Below, in pieces: positions 51,001 through 57,971 of a DNA stretch of 64,000 nt. Below the pieces are notes generated by a model. It made no database searches and was not told the DNA's origin. It saw only the letters and a list, made by a program, of their open reading frames with translations. A program made the position numbers and the translations under genes. This DNA comes from Bradyrhizobium retamae (GTDB lineage: Bacteria > Pseudomonadota > Alphaproteobacteria > Rhizobiales > Xanthobacteraceae). Position 1 is the stretch's first letter. The number at the start of each line of letters is the position of its first letter. Where the stretch lies: NCBI RefSeq assembly GCF_001440415.1, contig NZ_LLYA01000112.1, positions 372,001 to 436,000 of the forward strand, read 5' to 3'.

Positions 51001-51845
51001 CAGCGGCTGAGGTCGAGCCGGCCGATCGTTTCGCCGGAAATGCGGTCGGCACACAGCGCGAAGGCAAAGTCGGGTCCGCCACTGATCGTGCCGCCGTGAC
51101 GATCGATGGCCTCAAGCCAGCGTCGCGGCCGCTCGAGAAAATGGCGCGGCGACATCAGGACGGCGGTAAAGCCGGTAAACAGCGGATTCAGCAATCCGCC
51201 GATCAGTCCCATGTCGTGATAGAGCGGCAGCCAACTTACGAAGACGTCGTCGAGCGTCCCTCGGGCCACGGCCTCGATGGCTTTCTCGTTGGCCGTCAGG
51301 TTTGCGTGCGAGACGCAAACGCCTTTCGGCTGCGAGGTCGATCCGGACGTGTACTGCATGAAGGCAACGGAATCCGCCTCCGGCATCGTCTCGCGCCACT
51401 CCGCTGCAAACGCCGCCGGTATCGCATCTACCGCGATGATCTCCACATTCGCCAGTTCGGGAAGTGCCGCTTCCACCGCGCCAAGCAGCATGGTTTCGGT
51501 CAGTATGAAGCGCGGCGTCGCGTCGCGCAGAATACCGTGGAGACGTCCCGCATAACGTTCGACGCCGCCCTCCGGCGGATAGGCCGGGACGGCGATCACA
51601 CCCGAGTACAGGCACGCATAGAACGCCACGGCATAGTCGAGGCCGCTGGGCAGCAGGATCACCGCGCGCTCGCCCGCGCCGCCCAACTGCTGCAGCCGGG
51701 CTGCGACGGATCGAATCCGGGCGTCGAGACCGGCAAACGTCAGCTCTTCGGCGACGCTGTCTCCCTCCAGGAAGCGCAACGCGATCCCGTCCGGGCGTAA
51801 CGCGGCGTGGCACCGTAGTCGTTCGACGAGGTTGTCTCTGTACAT
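42093..51845 (-). CDS. Initiating NRPS with fatty-acyl-AMP ligase (3250 aa), loading and modules 1-2
   Basis: Order by residue: FAAL 1-570 (YTSGSTSQPKGV, SWLPLYHDMGLIG, VTGRLKDLLIVRGQNVYPTD), T about 608, C 665-1090, A 1110-1620, T about 1658, E 1720-2150, C 2165-2610 (DCL type), A 2640-3130, T about 3188 (LGGHS). The FAAL activates a fatty acid as acyl-AMP and loads the first carrier directly, so the peptide starts with an acyl chain, as in PvdL. Module 1 shows the specificity residues DLTKIGHVGK, essentially the textbook Asp code, with E making D-Asp. Module 2 reads DIEFIGAIAK, an unfamiliar code with Glu at 239. ATG at 51845 with GAGAAG adjacent; the stop overlaps the next gene by 4 nt. 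Confidence 0.95.
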   Translation of the reverse strand: MYRDNLVERLRCHAALRPDGIALRFLEGDSVAEELTFAGLDARIRSVAARLQQLGGAGERAVILLPSGLDYAVAFYACLYSGVIAVPAYPPEGGVERYAGRLHGILRDATPRFILTETMLLGAVEAALPELANVEIIAVDAIPAAFAAEWRETMPEADSVAFMQYTSGSTSQPKGVCVSHANLTANEKAIEAVARGTLDDVFVSWLPLYHDMGLIGGLLNPLFTGFTAVLMSPRHFLERPRRWLEAIDRHGGTISGGPDFAFALCADRISGETIGRLDLSRWKFAFSGSEFVRSSTLRRFGERFEPAGFDRRALNACYGLAEATLLVTAGDLSTKTVSYTLDSAALAAGRVATADEGTDLVSCGRAAANHVTRIMRIDGSMAAEADEIGEIWVAGPSVALGYWNNPEATQKAFVERDGMRWLRTGDLGFVKDGTLIVTGRLKDLLIVRGQNVYPTDVEQAVEAEVETVRSGRVAAFAVEIDGRESIGIAAEFSRTVLKRSDPEALAQAIGEAVLRQAQEYPAIIVLLNPQAMPLTTSGKLQRSACAAGWANNTLDSFMVFERGRRRDGATLTAPVTDTERALASIWCEALGVRAVHREDDFFVLGGNSIAAGQIAAALRERFGVELELRSFFDAPKLDAFADHIDAMLREGAKRALLPIQRAAAADRVALSHAQERLWFLWNLDPDGTAYTVASTTRLKGKLDHTALSQAIAEIVQRHEVLRTTFVATDGRARQIIHDALSVDIRHQDLRGLSAGHAAEVRRSELGKPFDLVNGPLLRAVLLQFADDAHELLLLAHHIVVDGWSLDVMLEELAGLYRNGTGQDAGRPPVPMMQYADFAVWQRNWLACGEGDRQLAYWRAKLGDAHPVLALPHDRPRIATQSHAGDTIGLAIDGALAARLREIAAKHRVSVFMLLLAAYQGLLYRYAGQGDLRVGVPVAGRRHAQLERLIGCFVNTLVLRAEIADGATFPTLLQQVKDAVIEALSHQDLPFEMLVDGLRPERSGGHNPLFQAKFNYMTAPRGFDGVEGLTAEIDIMDLAGSHFDLALDIVDGVGGMKATFNYATDLFDSPTIARLAAQFGSMLRQIAEDAERRISDFVIDDANRQVVPSEAAVFGFTDVVGLHRASTIDRHAAVAIRCGSETLTFAELERKSNRIAHMLASKGVTREVPVALWIERSPAFVVALLGVLKAGGAYVPLDPKWPLGRIRRILKDGDIDIVLAAGDKLVEARALDCLVLDAEAEAARGNTSSVPLDNVIHPAQAAYVIYTSGSTGTPKGVAVSHGALANYVQALLQRLQPQHLANMAMVSTVAADLGHTVLFGALASGATLHLFPPEVVFDADAFAKAMRDRDVGILKIVPSHLRGLLKASGSADLLPSDALILGGEASDPALLNEIRQLRPQCRILNHYGPTETTVGAVTHECKPEGETGSVPIGLPLANLRAHVLDDALNEVPIGVAGELYVGGAGVARGYRGEAGFTAERFIPDPFGSAGERLYRTGDRVRCDRAGRLIFLGRGDDQIKLRGYRIELGEVRRAIEALQGIDDAVVVARAVGDSAERQELVAYCVPAMGATPKPDVIKQQLAAVMPEYMVPSHIIVLQRLPLTPNGKVDRKALPEPVGDVVAANYSAPLGDTEEQIAAVWREVLGRERIGRNDNFFELGGDSILSLQIIARLRKRGIRLTPKQVFGQQTVAGLAAVAAVAAAPSARKESSAAKTSTDAATGMRHLLPIQARFLSEDIGYRDHWNQAVLLAAQSRMDWETLRRALAIIVDHHDALRLRFAQIDGAWRAAQSTPPPPSELLWIHTDVEDATQVTALASAAQQSLSLSAGRLLRAVAMDLADGSQRLLIAIHHLVVDGVSWRVLLEDLASAYDQLKRDAAVTLPPKSESYATWGERLHSYAATRELADELPFWLDCAAGPNLPCDDDHGGVDRVGDGEEVSLVFDTEVTSRLLQEAPSAYRTQINDLMLASLARAVSRWSQRDDVTVELEGHGREDIFPGADVSRTVGWFTTAFPVRLQGGSDDHASLIKTVKEKLRAIPNRGLGYGVLRYLGSEDQRNALAQLAEPQVVFNYLGRFDGSVGASSLFGFAPESAGASRSAAAPLRGWLNITGLVREGCLHLSFGYGRKRYRRETVERLAKLYEMALRELVAHCCSGASGLTPSDVALSGLDQADLDRLGTTLDLRSIEDIYPLSPMQQGMLFHAVRDGDNDAYVNQVGLELFGFDADKLRVAWQAVCDRHAALRTGFVWQHVSGAAQQVVHRHVRVPFVEEDWHNRTAALERKGGRAELDAALAEVSRRERENGFDVSQPPLQRVRLIRLDDKRHWLIWTHHHIFVDGWSSARLVAEVFRHVSAGTPPAVQGSYRDYIAWLQSRDHAGAEKFWRDALAGLEAPTLLASPPVTNKASEAEGHASIALSVNPELTERLKASAKRERVTLNTLVQAAWAQLLRRHSGQAAVCFGVTVSGRPADLPGSEEMVGLFINTLPIVDAPSPQARVGEWLRQLQEQNLALREHGWTPLYEIQRLAGQAGQALFDSILVFENYPIDEALRRTGESGPRLGRVQHVTPTNYALAVAVFAGSERLDLEFNYDRARFDEVAIRRLRDILHGLLERIAANAERPIGDLGLSAGDEARRILEWSGAGRLAAGAPYVGVVAHIEAQAARASSALAIVWGDQRLSYGELNARANQLARRLRLWNAGPDRLTGIALTRSPEMMVALLAVLKAGSAYLPLDPDYPAERLAYMLRDSAATLVLTQSALLEPLAPVLRETGVEAWCIDEPQRPVGEDTANLNVGIHQDSLAYVIYTSGSTGTPKGVAVTHGPLAMHCEAIGRLYRMTSRDREFQSASINFDIAHERWLVPLMTGGSLVLPSRPGLLIDDLVDEIARNSVTSIFLPPAYADQMSAALRQSGRRLSIRACIVGGEAWSDTGIKALRQTADVDLLVNAYGPTETVIAPTAWLVDDAALTPGLPAPIGRPVGIRSAYILDADLNIVPVGVTGELFIGGVGLARGYLNRGALTAERFVPDPFGGRSARLYRTGDLARWRADGVIDYVGRADQQVKIRGFRIELGEIEARLLEQRGVRAAAAVTREGRTGRQLIAYASGEPTLDGRALRDALSAILPDYMVPSTIMVLEQLPLTPNGKIDRRALPSPHEDAQAYRRYEAPEDEIEIALAKIWAELLGVDQIGRNDHFFELGGHSLLAVRVLSRVSQEIGVSIPVSDLFVHPDLASFARVVSIRLIEQEFDADELQDLIAAGQ

Positions 51846-51899
51846 CTTCTCGAATCCAGTTCGCGCGCGACGACTATTCTCGTCGCCCGAAAATGCCGA

Positions 51900-52868
51900 T
51901 CAGTTCTGCCGATGCGCTTCCGCCATCGCGACGATCACCTTGCGCGGCCCCTTGAACGGCGCGCGCGCATGCGCGGTGAGCATGTTGTCGAGCATCACCA
52001 CATCGCCGGCCTGCCAGGGAAAGCTGATCTTGTGGGTTTCGAGAACGTTGCGGACGGTGGCGAGCGTCTCGTCGTCGATCGGCGAACCGTCGCCGTAGAA
52101 GACGTTACGCGGCAGTTCGGTCTCGTCGCCGACCACGTCGAGCAGACTCTCGCGCACTTCCGGCTCGAGATTGGAGACATGAAACAAATGGGCCTGATTG
52201 AACCAGACCCACTCTCCCGTCACCGGATGCCGTGCCGCCCCCTGACTGATCTGGCGCGTGCGAAGCTCGCCGTCTTCCTTCCATTCGCATTCGATGTCGT
52301 GCCCGGCGCAGTAGGCCTCGACCTCTGCCCTGGACTCCGTGCCGAACACCTGCTGCCAGTCGACGTCGAGCCCATTGCCGTAGTTCCGCACATACATCAC
52401 GCCCTTCTCGGTGAAACGCTCCCGAATCGCCGGCGGCATATCGCGATAGATGGCGCGGCTGTCGGCGATCGGCGTTTCGCCGCCCTCCTGCGCCGGCTGC
52501 ATGCAATAGAACCAGATCTTCATCGGCCAATCGCGCGTGTAGGCCTGCTCGTTGTGCAGCGGGATATGCTGGTGCGGCGGGTACTCCGTGGAGGTGTAGA
52601 CGCCGGAGGTGACCTGCGAACGCGGGGTCGATCCGAACTCGTAGGTGAGCAGCGGATGACCGAAATCGGCCGCGAACGCCCGGAACGCGTCAGGGCCGTC
52701 GAGAGAGAAATCGCGAAACACGATGCCGCCGCAATCGGTCAAATGCCGGTCGATGGTGTCGCGCAGCATGGGAAGCGCCGCGCCAAGCGGCTGCCCGGCC
52801 TTGTCGGCCTTCAGCAACAACGGAAGACGCTTGCCTTCAATGAGTGGCTGGACGGAGAATACGCTCAT
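51900..52868 (-). CDS. TauD/SyrP-like Fe(II)/2-oxoglutarate dioxygenase, probable Asp beta-hydroxylase (322 aa)
   Basis: The iron ligands are the HNE motif (IPLHNEQAY, near residue 103) and a distal histidine in MLDNMLTAHARAPF followed by the 2-oxoglutarate arginine in GPRKV. EGGETPIADSRAIY is typical of the SyrP group, which hydroxylates aspartyl residues bound to NRPS carriers. The neighbouring NRPS has an Asp-specific first module, so it probably makes beta-hydroxy-Asp, an iron ligand. The ATG at 52868 has GAGGAT upstream and lies 32 nt inside the end of the thioesterase gene; an open frame continues to 52892. Acting free or on the carrier is not decided by sequence. Confidence 0.9.
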   Translation of the reverse strand: MSVFSVQPLIEGKRLPLLLKADKAGQPLGAALPMLRDTIDRHLTDCGGIVFRDFSLDGPDAFRAFAADFGHPLLTYEFGSTPRSQVTSGVYTSTEYPPHQHIPLHNEQAYTRDWPMKIWFYCMQPAQEGGETPIADSRAIYRDMPPAIRERFTEKGVMYVRNYGNGLDVDWQQVFGTESRAEVEAYCAGHDIECEWKEDGELRTRQISQGAARHPVTGEWVWFNQAHLFHVSNLEPEVRESLLDVVGDETELPRNVFYGDGSPIDDETLATVRNVLETHKISFPWQAGDVVMLDNMLTAHARAPFKGPRKVIVAMAEAHRQN

Positions 52869-53592
52869 GATCCTCGCTCCGATGCGAACCAATCGATCGC
52901 CCCGACCGCCGGGCCAGGGCCGACCCGATCAGGCCGAGCAGTTCGGCTTGCTGCGTGTGAATGAAGAAGTGATGGCCCGGCAGCACGTCGAGCGTGAATT
53001 CCGCCGACGTTTCCTGCCGCCAGGCCTGTAACGATTCGTGACTGGTCTCGTCGTCGGCGCCGCCGAAGACGTGCACGGGACACGACAACGGATGCCGCCG
53101 CCGATAGACATAGGCGCCGCACATCAAAAAATCGGCGCGGAGCACCGGCAATGCCGATCGCATCAGCTCCGCATTCGACAACGCCTCATCCGGCGTGCCC
53201 TGCAGATCGCGGAGTTCCTTCAGCAACGCCTCGTCGCTCAATGGCAGGCGCCATTTGCTGCCGTCTCGAACGGCCGGCGCCTCGGCGCCCGAGGCAAAGA
53301 GAATAGCCGGAGCAGGCGCGCCACGATCACGCAGGAAATGCGCGAGTTCGAACGCAATCAGCGCGCCGAGGCTGTGTCCAAACAGCGCGTAGGGCGCATC
53401 AAGCCGGGCGTGAAGTTCTGCAGCGAGCTGCCATGCAAGCGCGTGCGGGTCGGTCGCCAGCGGCTCGTCCATGCGTGCGCCGCGCCCGGGCCACTCCACC
53501 GGCCGGACATCGATCCATGACGGCAACAGCCTGCGCCACCGCGCATAGAACATGGCGCTGCCGCCGGAGTAAGGCAGACAAAGAAGCCGCAT
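52837..53592 (-). CDS. Type II thioesterase (251 aa)
   Basis: An alpha/beta hydrolase of the NRPS editing type: LCLPYSGGSAMFYARWRRLL at the start, the nucleophile GHSLGALIAFELAHFL near residue 93, the acid in VHVFGGADDETS and the catalytic histidine in LPGHHFFIH. Type II thioesterases remove wrong or stalled acyl groups from carrier domains. It lies between the MbtH and dioxygenase genes in the NRPS operon, which supports this role over a general one. A GGAG is 12 nt before the ATG. Confidence 0.92.
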   Translation of the reverse strand: MRLLCLPYSGGSAMFYARWRRLLPSWIDVRPVEWPGRGARMDEPLATDPHALAWQLAAELHARLDAPYALFGHSLGALIAFELAHFLRDRGAPAPAILFASGAEAPAVRDGSKWRLPLSDEALLKELRDLQGTPDEALSNAELMRSALPVLRADFLMCGAYVYRRRHPLSCPVHVFGGADDETSHESLQAWRQETSAEFTLDVLPGHHFFIHTQQAELLGLIGSALARRSGRSIGSHRSEDHERILRPATH

Positions 53593-53614
53593 CGGAAGAC
53601 AAGGCTCCGTTGGC

Positions 53615-53842
53615 TTAAGCCGACTTCTGCGGGGCCGTCTCGTCCATGAATTTGCGCAACGTTAGCGGGCGCATGTCGGTCCACACCTGCTCGATGTGTT
53701 CGAGGCATTCCTTCTTGCTGCCCGTCTTGCCCACTGCTTTCCAGCCGTCCGGAATTTCCTTGAACGTCGGCCAGATGGAGTATTGCTCTTCGTGATTGAT
53801 GACGACGGTGAAGGTGACGTCGTCTCTGTCGAACACCATCAT
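53615..53842 (-). CDS. MbtH-like protein (75 aa)
   Basis: The family pattern is complete: [12 protein letters not shown] near residue 13, IPDGWKAVG, and [18 protein letters not shown]. MbtH proteins bind and activate adenylation domains of NRPSs in the cytoplasm. AAGGGA lies 9 nt before the ATG at 53842; a second ATG follows directly. It is the first gene of the long NRPS operon and 22 nt before the thioesterase gene. As the only MbtH gene in the window it probably serves several of the eight A domains. Confidence 0.95.
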   Translation of the reverse strand: MMVFDRDDVTFTVVINHEEQYSIWPTFKEIPDGWKAVGKTGSKKECLEHIEQVWTDMRPLTLRKFMDETAPQKSA

Positions 53843-54033
53843 GGTTCGGTCCCTTCTTCAGTAAACGAAAGCAATGGAGTGTTGACTAGGTCAGAAGCAA
53901 ATCATCGTCAAAGCAATATCGACGACGAAGTTTTTAATAGCTCCAAGTTGGCGATAGCGTGACACGATGCAACCTCCGCGCTTGCGCGGCCGACGCGCAT
54001 GACAAGTGACTGATGGGCAATGCGATGCACAGT

Positions 54034-54048
54034 TTCTTGCAATTCTAA
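54034..54048. promoter_or_regulatory. Weak ICE-like site upstream of the NRPS operon
   Basis: The right half TCTAA is intact and the left half (TTCTT) matches only in part. It lies about 190 nt before the MbtH start. It is listed because the other iron promoters here also carry TTCTAA half-sites. Confidence 0.25.
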
Positions 54049-54167
54049 CTCGCCAGGCGGGAACCTTTTCGATTTTCGAACTCGCACATCCAGCGCGCGA
54101 CGATTCTTTCATCGCATTGTCGTCAATTTCGATCCGTCAGTTTTGCGACACCATCAGATCAAAGAAA

Positions 54168-54196
54168 TGCCGCCGCGGATGAGATCCGCGGCGGCA
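54168..54196 (-). terminator. Intrinsic terminator of the TonB-dependent receptor gene
   Basis: A perfect 13-bp stem (TGCCGCCGCGGAT with ATCCGCGGCGGCA) closes a 3-nt loop. It starts about 31 nt after the receptor stop, and on the minus strand is followed by TTTCTTTG. It separates the receptor gene from the NRPS operon. Confidence 0.85.
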
Positions 54197-54227
54197 CGAA
54201 TTGCAGGTGGCTAGATTGACGCGGCGT

Positions 54228-56564
54228 TCAGAAGTTGAATGTCGTTGATAAGAGATAAGTGCGCGGGGCGCCAAGGGATACGGCGCTGCTTACCGTGCGA
54301 TAGGAGTTCCAATAAGCCTCGTTGAAGACGTTCTCTACATTGGCACGAATGACGATTGGCTTGCCGTTCCAGGGTGACAGGAAGGTGTAGCGCGCACCGA
54401 GGTCGACCCGCGTCCATGCCGGCAGCTCCTGCGTATTCGCATCATTGGCATAACTCTCGCTGGTGTGGATGACCCGGCCCGTCAGCGTAAGCCCGTTCAC
54501 GAAGGGAGTGTCCCATTCGGCGCCAAGATTGAGATTCAACGCCGACACACCCACTGGTACCTTGCCATTGAAGTTGAAGATCAACGATCCAGCCGAGGTC
54601 GATTGCTTGATCACTTCGCCGTCGATGAGAGTCACGCCGCCCAGGATCCGAACCGTCGGCGAAATCTCGCCGAAAGCATAGAGCTCTACGCCACGATTTT
54701 GCTGCTCGCCGGCAAGACGCCTTGCAGGTAAAGTCTGTCCAGGCACGGCGACCGCTATCGTGTTCGGACTGGTGATATCGAACCAGCTCGCGGTGACCGT
54801 GACGCGACCCATATCGACCTTGACGCCGGCTTCCTTCTGTTTGGTTTGCGCGGGCGGAATGATCTCTCCGACATTCGAGTACGTTGTGGCTCCGGTGACA
54901 ACCTCCGGCGCCTTGAGACCTTCAATGTAGTTCGCGTAGAGCGAGACGTTCTCCAGCGGCTTCACGATTACTGCATAACCGGGACTCCAGGTCGGCACAT
55001 CGACGCTCGATTTGGCGGCGGTCAGAAGATTTAGGCTGTCCACACCCGCTGTCTGTCGTCTGGCCCCGACGATGAGTTGAAGCCTGTTGTTGAACATCGA
55101 CATCGTGTCGGCGATGCCGACACTGGTAAGCTTCGTCCGTGTTTCCAGATTTTGAGCGACGGTGGCGAAGTTCGGGTAAGGGATCGCGACCGGGTTGTAC
55201 AGGTTTGAAGAGACGGCCGCGCCTGCCTTGCCGAATGAGCTATAGTCTCGTTCGAAGGCCGAGTAGTTGACAGTCAGAAGGTGGTTGATGGGGCCAGTGT
55301 CGACAGAGGCGCGAATGCCGACCTCACCCACGTAGTTGTCATAGACGTCGCGTCCATTGAAAGGAGCGGCTGTCCAGTTGCCATTGGCGTTTGTGATGCG
55401 TGGCGACGGATAGATATAATCGATCTCGCTCCTGTGGTATCCAACCGCGCCATATGCAGTAACCGACTCGGTCAGATCGACTTCGCCGCGCGTCATCGCA
55501 AACGCATCCCTCGGTTTCCATGTCGCCCAGTCCGGCATGTAGTTGGTGCCGGGCTTCGGCAAGGCCGGAACCGGAATGGTGGTGGAAAAAGGAGGGCTGG
55601 TGGTGAACGTCAGAAACCGAAGCGGCGGATTGAGATTTTCGGCCTGGTAACCGATATCCGTGGAGAAGCGCACACGCTCGCCGCGGTAGTCCAGATTAAG
55701 CACGGCATTGCCGAACTCGGAGGTCTGCCGGTCATATGCGGTCGATCCACCTCGTCCCAGGCCGTTGAACCGGATTCCCCATTCCTTGTTTTCACCGTAG
55801 CGGCGGGCGACATCGGCCTGCATTCCGAACTGCGACTTTGATGCATAAAGTGCGGTCAGTTGCGTGATGTCGAAGTAAGGAGCGCTCCTCGTCACGAGGT
55901 TGATGCTGCCTCCGACGGCGCCTGCGGGCGGCATGCCGTTGAGCAGTACGCCCGGTCCCTTCAGAACCTCGACACGCTCGAGGAAATTCGCCGATGTTGA
56001 ATAGAACGGCGCCATTCCATAGAGGCCGTTCATGGAATAGTCGCCGCTGTCGTGGTAGAAGCCCCTGATGTAGAGGCCGTCGATGCCGTTGCCGGCAGGC
56101 GTCTTCATCCGGACCGAAGGATCGTTGTACAGGACATCGCCGACGGTGCGTGCTTGCTGGTTCTGCATCAGCTCCGCAGTATAGCTAGTCTGGCTGAACG
56201 GCGTGTTCATGACGCCGCGATTGCCGAGAAATCCAAGCCGAGCCCCCGTCGCCACCTGTCCGCCAGCATAGGGCGCGGGCGGCGCCCCGACCGTTCCAGT
56301 CGAAGGCGTCACATACGGAACCGGTTCGACCCGACGCGGCGCAGGCGCAGCGACGCGCCGCTGCACGCGCGACGTCGACGTTTGCGTTCTCCGTGCTGCC
56401 GCGGGCCGCGCGCGTTGCTGGCTCGGAGCATCGACGGTGACGGGTGGCAGGTTCTGCGCGAAGGCGCTCGAGCCACCGGCAAAATCCAGAGAGAGCGCAA
56501 GATAGCTCACCGCTCCCAGCGAAACAGCGCGCATAACATTTCTGGCAGCGACTCGATGCGTCAT
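54228..56564 (-). CDS. TonB-dependent siderophore receptor (778 aa)
   Basis: I start at the ATG at 56564 (MTHRVAARN), with TGGAAG 8 nt upstream; the open frame runs to 56675. A signal peptide ends near residue 36 (GGSSAFA-QN). LPPVTVDAP is a TonB-box-like stretch, then a basic Ala/Pro/Arg linker. The plug follows with TPAGNGIDGLYIRGF, VEVLKGPGVLLNGMPPAG and GGSINLVTRSAP. The C-terminal beta-barrel ends in YLLSTTFNF with terminal Phe, normal for an outer-membrane protein. There is no N-terminal signalling domain, so it should not work through a FecR/sigma system. It is the expected outer-membrane importer for the siderophore made here. Confidence 0.93.
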   Translation of the reverse strand: MTHRVAARNVMRAVSLGAVSYLALSLDFAGGSSAFAQNLPPVTVDAPSQQRARPAAARRTQTSTSRVQRRVAAPAPRRVEPVPYVTPSTGTVGAPPAPYAGGQVATGARLGFLGNRGVMNTPFSQTSYTAELMQNQQARTVGDVLYNDPSVRMKTPAGNGIDGLYIRGFYHDSGDYSMNGLYGMAPFYSTSANFLERVEVLKGPGVLLNGMPPAGAVGGSINLVTRSAPYFDITQLTALYASKSQFGMQADVARRYGENKEWGIRFNGLGRGGSTAYDRQTSEFGNAVLNLDYRGERVRFSTDIGYQAENLNPPLRFLTFTTSPPFSTTIPVPALPKPGTNYMPDWATWKPRDAFAMTRGEVDLTESVTAYGAVGYHRSEIDYIYPSPRITNANGNWTAAPFNGRDVYDNYVGEVGIRASVDTGPINHLLTVNYSAFERDYSSFGKAGAAVSSNLYNPVAIPYPNFATVAQNLETRTKLTSVGIADTMSMFNNRLQLIVGARRQTAGVDSLNLLTAAKSSVDVPTWSPGYAVIVKPLENVSLYANYIEGLKAPEVVTGATTYSNVGEIIPPAQTKQKEAGVKVDMGRVTVTASWFDITSPNTIAVAVPGQTLPARRLAGEQQNRGVELYAFGEISPTVRILGGVTLIDGEVIKQSTSAGSLIFNFNGKVPVGVSALNLNLGAEWDTPFVNGLTLTGRVIHTSESYANDANTQELPAWTRVDLGARYTFLSPWNGKPIVIRANVENVFNEAYWNSYRTVSSAVSLGAPRTYLLSTTFNF

Positions 56565-56822
56565 ACTTCCACCCCAAAAGCCCACAAGCAGGTTCCGGCT
56601 CGTTCTAACTTCTGAGGTGGAAACGGCGAGTAGAAGCCATCTAAGGTAACGAAGCGTGCACATAACGGATTGCATTAGTGGCGATGAGGCAACACCTCAC
56701 ACTTTTCAAATCGTTCTAAACCGCATGAAATTTTTAAGCGTTCTAATTTTCGAAGCTGAACGCGAAAGCGTCGGCCGAGTCGTGATGTGTGCAGCGGTAT
56801 CTGGAAAATGATTCGTCCCACA
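56565..56822. other. Promoter region of the receptor gene
   Basis: 258 bp with no gene between the receptor start and the amidohydrolase stop. It is AT-rich and contains three CGTTCTAA copies at 56601-56608, 56712-56719 and 56739-56746. Confidence 0.5.
56705..56746. promoter_or_regulatory. Two ICE-like half-site clusters upstream of the receptor
   Basis: TTCAA-N5-TCTAA (56705-56719) and TTTTA-N5-TCTAA (56732-56746) each keep the right half-site inside CGTTCTAA, spaced 27 bp. A third CGTTCTAA lies at 56601-56608. Repetition of an Irr-type half-site before an iron-receptor gene suggests iron control. Confidence 0.5.
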
Positions 56823-57971
56823 TCAACCCAACAGATTGCGCAACGTGCGGATGAAGACCCGCGAGCCGACTTCGATCAGTTCGTCCGGAAAATCATAGTC
56901 CGGCGCATGCAGGCCGGCATGATCCACGCCTGCGCCCAGGAAAAACATCGCAGATTTCGCTTGCCGGTTAAACAGGCCGAAATCCTCAGAGCCGCGCAGC
57001 GGCAGCCCCCGCGCGGAGTGCGCGATGCCTTCGGCATCAAGCGCCTTCTTCAGGTGAATGACGGCCTCCGGCGCGTTCATGCAGTGAGCGAAGACGTCGC
57101 GATAGGCGATCTCCACTCTCAGCCGCTCGTCTTCGGCAACGCGCCGAACCAGGCTCTCAGCCTGCAAGCGGATGCTTTCCATCTTTGCATCCGTCAGCGG
57201 TATGAGCGTCAACCAAAGCTCGGCATGACCCGGCGAGATTCCAAACGCCGGCTCGCCCAGCCGCGCGTGGGTGACCGTGACCATCGAGAATTCGCAGGTG
57301 AGCTCGCCGCCCTGTCCCAGCGCAGGGATTTCGTTCAGCAGCCGGACCATGGCGGCTTGCGGCGAAACGCCGAGCTCAGGATTCGACGCGTGCGCTGTTC
57401 GGCCGAACAATGCGATCTGCATGCCGCGCGAAGCGCAATTGACCAGGCCTTCTGCGATAGTAACTTCGCCCAGCGCAAGGCCCGGCAGATTGTGCAAGGA
57501 AAACACAAAGTCCGGCTGGAGCTGCTGAAATTTTTCGTCGGCAAGCACGGAAGCCGCGCCCGATCCATCCTCTTCAGCGGGTTGGAACAGCAACACGGCC
57601 CGCCCGCAGCGCGGACGCGTTCGGCAGAGATCGCGCGCCACGGCTGCCAGGATCGTCATATGACCGTCATGGCCACAGAGGTGCGCTTTTCCCGGCACCT
57701 CGGACCGATGCGGAATCGCGGATGTCTCTTGAATCGGCAGTCCGTCCAGTTCGGCCCGAAGCATGATCGTCGGGCCGGGCGTCCTCCCGTGATAGATCCC
57801 GGCCACGCCATGCCCGCCCAATTCCGTGACAACCTTGTCAGCCCCGGCTGCCCTGAGAAACGCCTGTACTCTTTGCGCCGTGTCCTTCTCCTGCCCCGAC
57901 AATTCCGGCCTGCGATGCAGTTCGCGGCGCCAGGAAACCAATTCCGCGAGGTCCTGTTCGCGCAAGAACAT
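56823..57971 (-). CDS. M20-family amidohydrolase, hippurate/IAA-amino-acid hydrolase type (382 aa)
   Basis: Metal ligands are in LCGHDGHM near residue 97 and QPAEEDGSG near residue 130; the dimerisation lid domain and a C-terminal GLHAPDYDFPDE with the last histidine follow. LHRRPELSGQEKDTAQRV is the usual family start. Such enzymes cleave N-acyl amino acids in the cytoplasm with Mn or Zn. The gene is separate from the siderophore operons but lies next to the receptor; cleavage of an acylated siderophore is possible, yet nothing in the sequence shows it. The start at 57971 follows a CCCCGGGGATAGCTC stretch with GGGGA. Confidence 0.9.
   Translation of the reverse strand: MFLREQDLAELVSWRRELHRRPELSGQEKDTAQRVQAFLRAAGADKVVTELGGHGVAGIYHGRTPGPTIMLRAELDGLPIQETSAIPHRSEVPGKAHLCGHDGHMTILAAVARDLCRTRPRCGRAVLLFQPAEEDGSGAASVLADEKFQQLQPDFVFSLHNLPGLALGEVTIAEGLVNCASRGMQIALFGRTAHASNPELGVSPQAAMVRLLNEIPALGQGGELTCEFSMVTVTHARLGEPAFGISPGHAELWLTLIPLTDAKMESIRLQAESLVRRVAEDERLRVEIAYRDVFAHCMNAPEAVIHLKKALDAEGIAHSARGLPLRGSEDFGLFNRQAKSAMFFLGAGVDHAGLHAPDYDFPDELIEVGSRVFIRTLRNLLG

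Larger units (their letters stand above)
53843..54227. other. Promoter region of the NRPS operon and 3' region of the receptor gene
   Basis: 385 bp without a supported gene. It contains the receptor terminator (54168-54196) and, nearer MbtH, AT-rich DNA with a partial ICE-like site at 54034-54048 (TTCTT-N5-TCTAA, one good half-site). Confidence 0.5.

Noticed and set aside
54034..54048. A full ICE box before the MbtH/NRPS operon
   Set aside because: Only the right half-site is intact, so I listed it as a weak site and do not claim Irr control of the operon from it.
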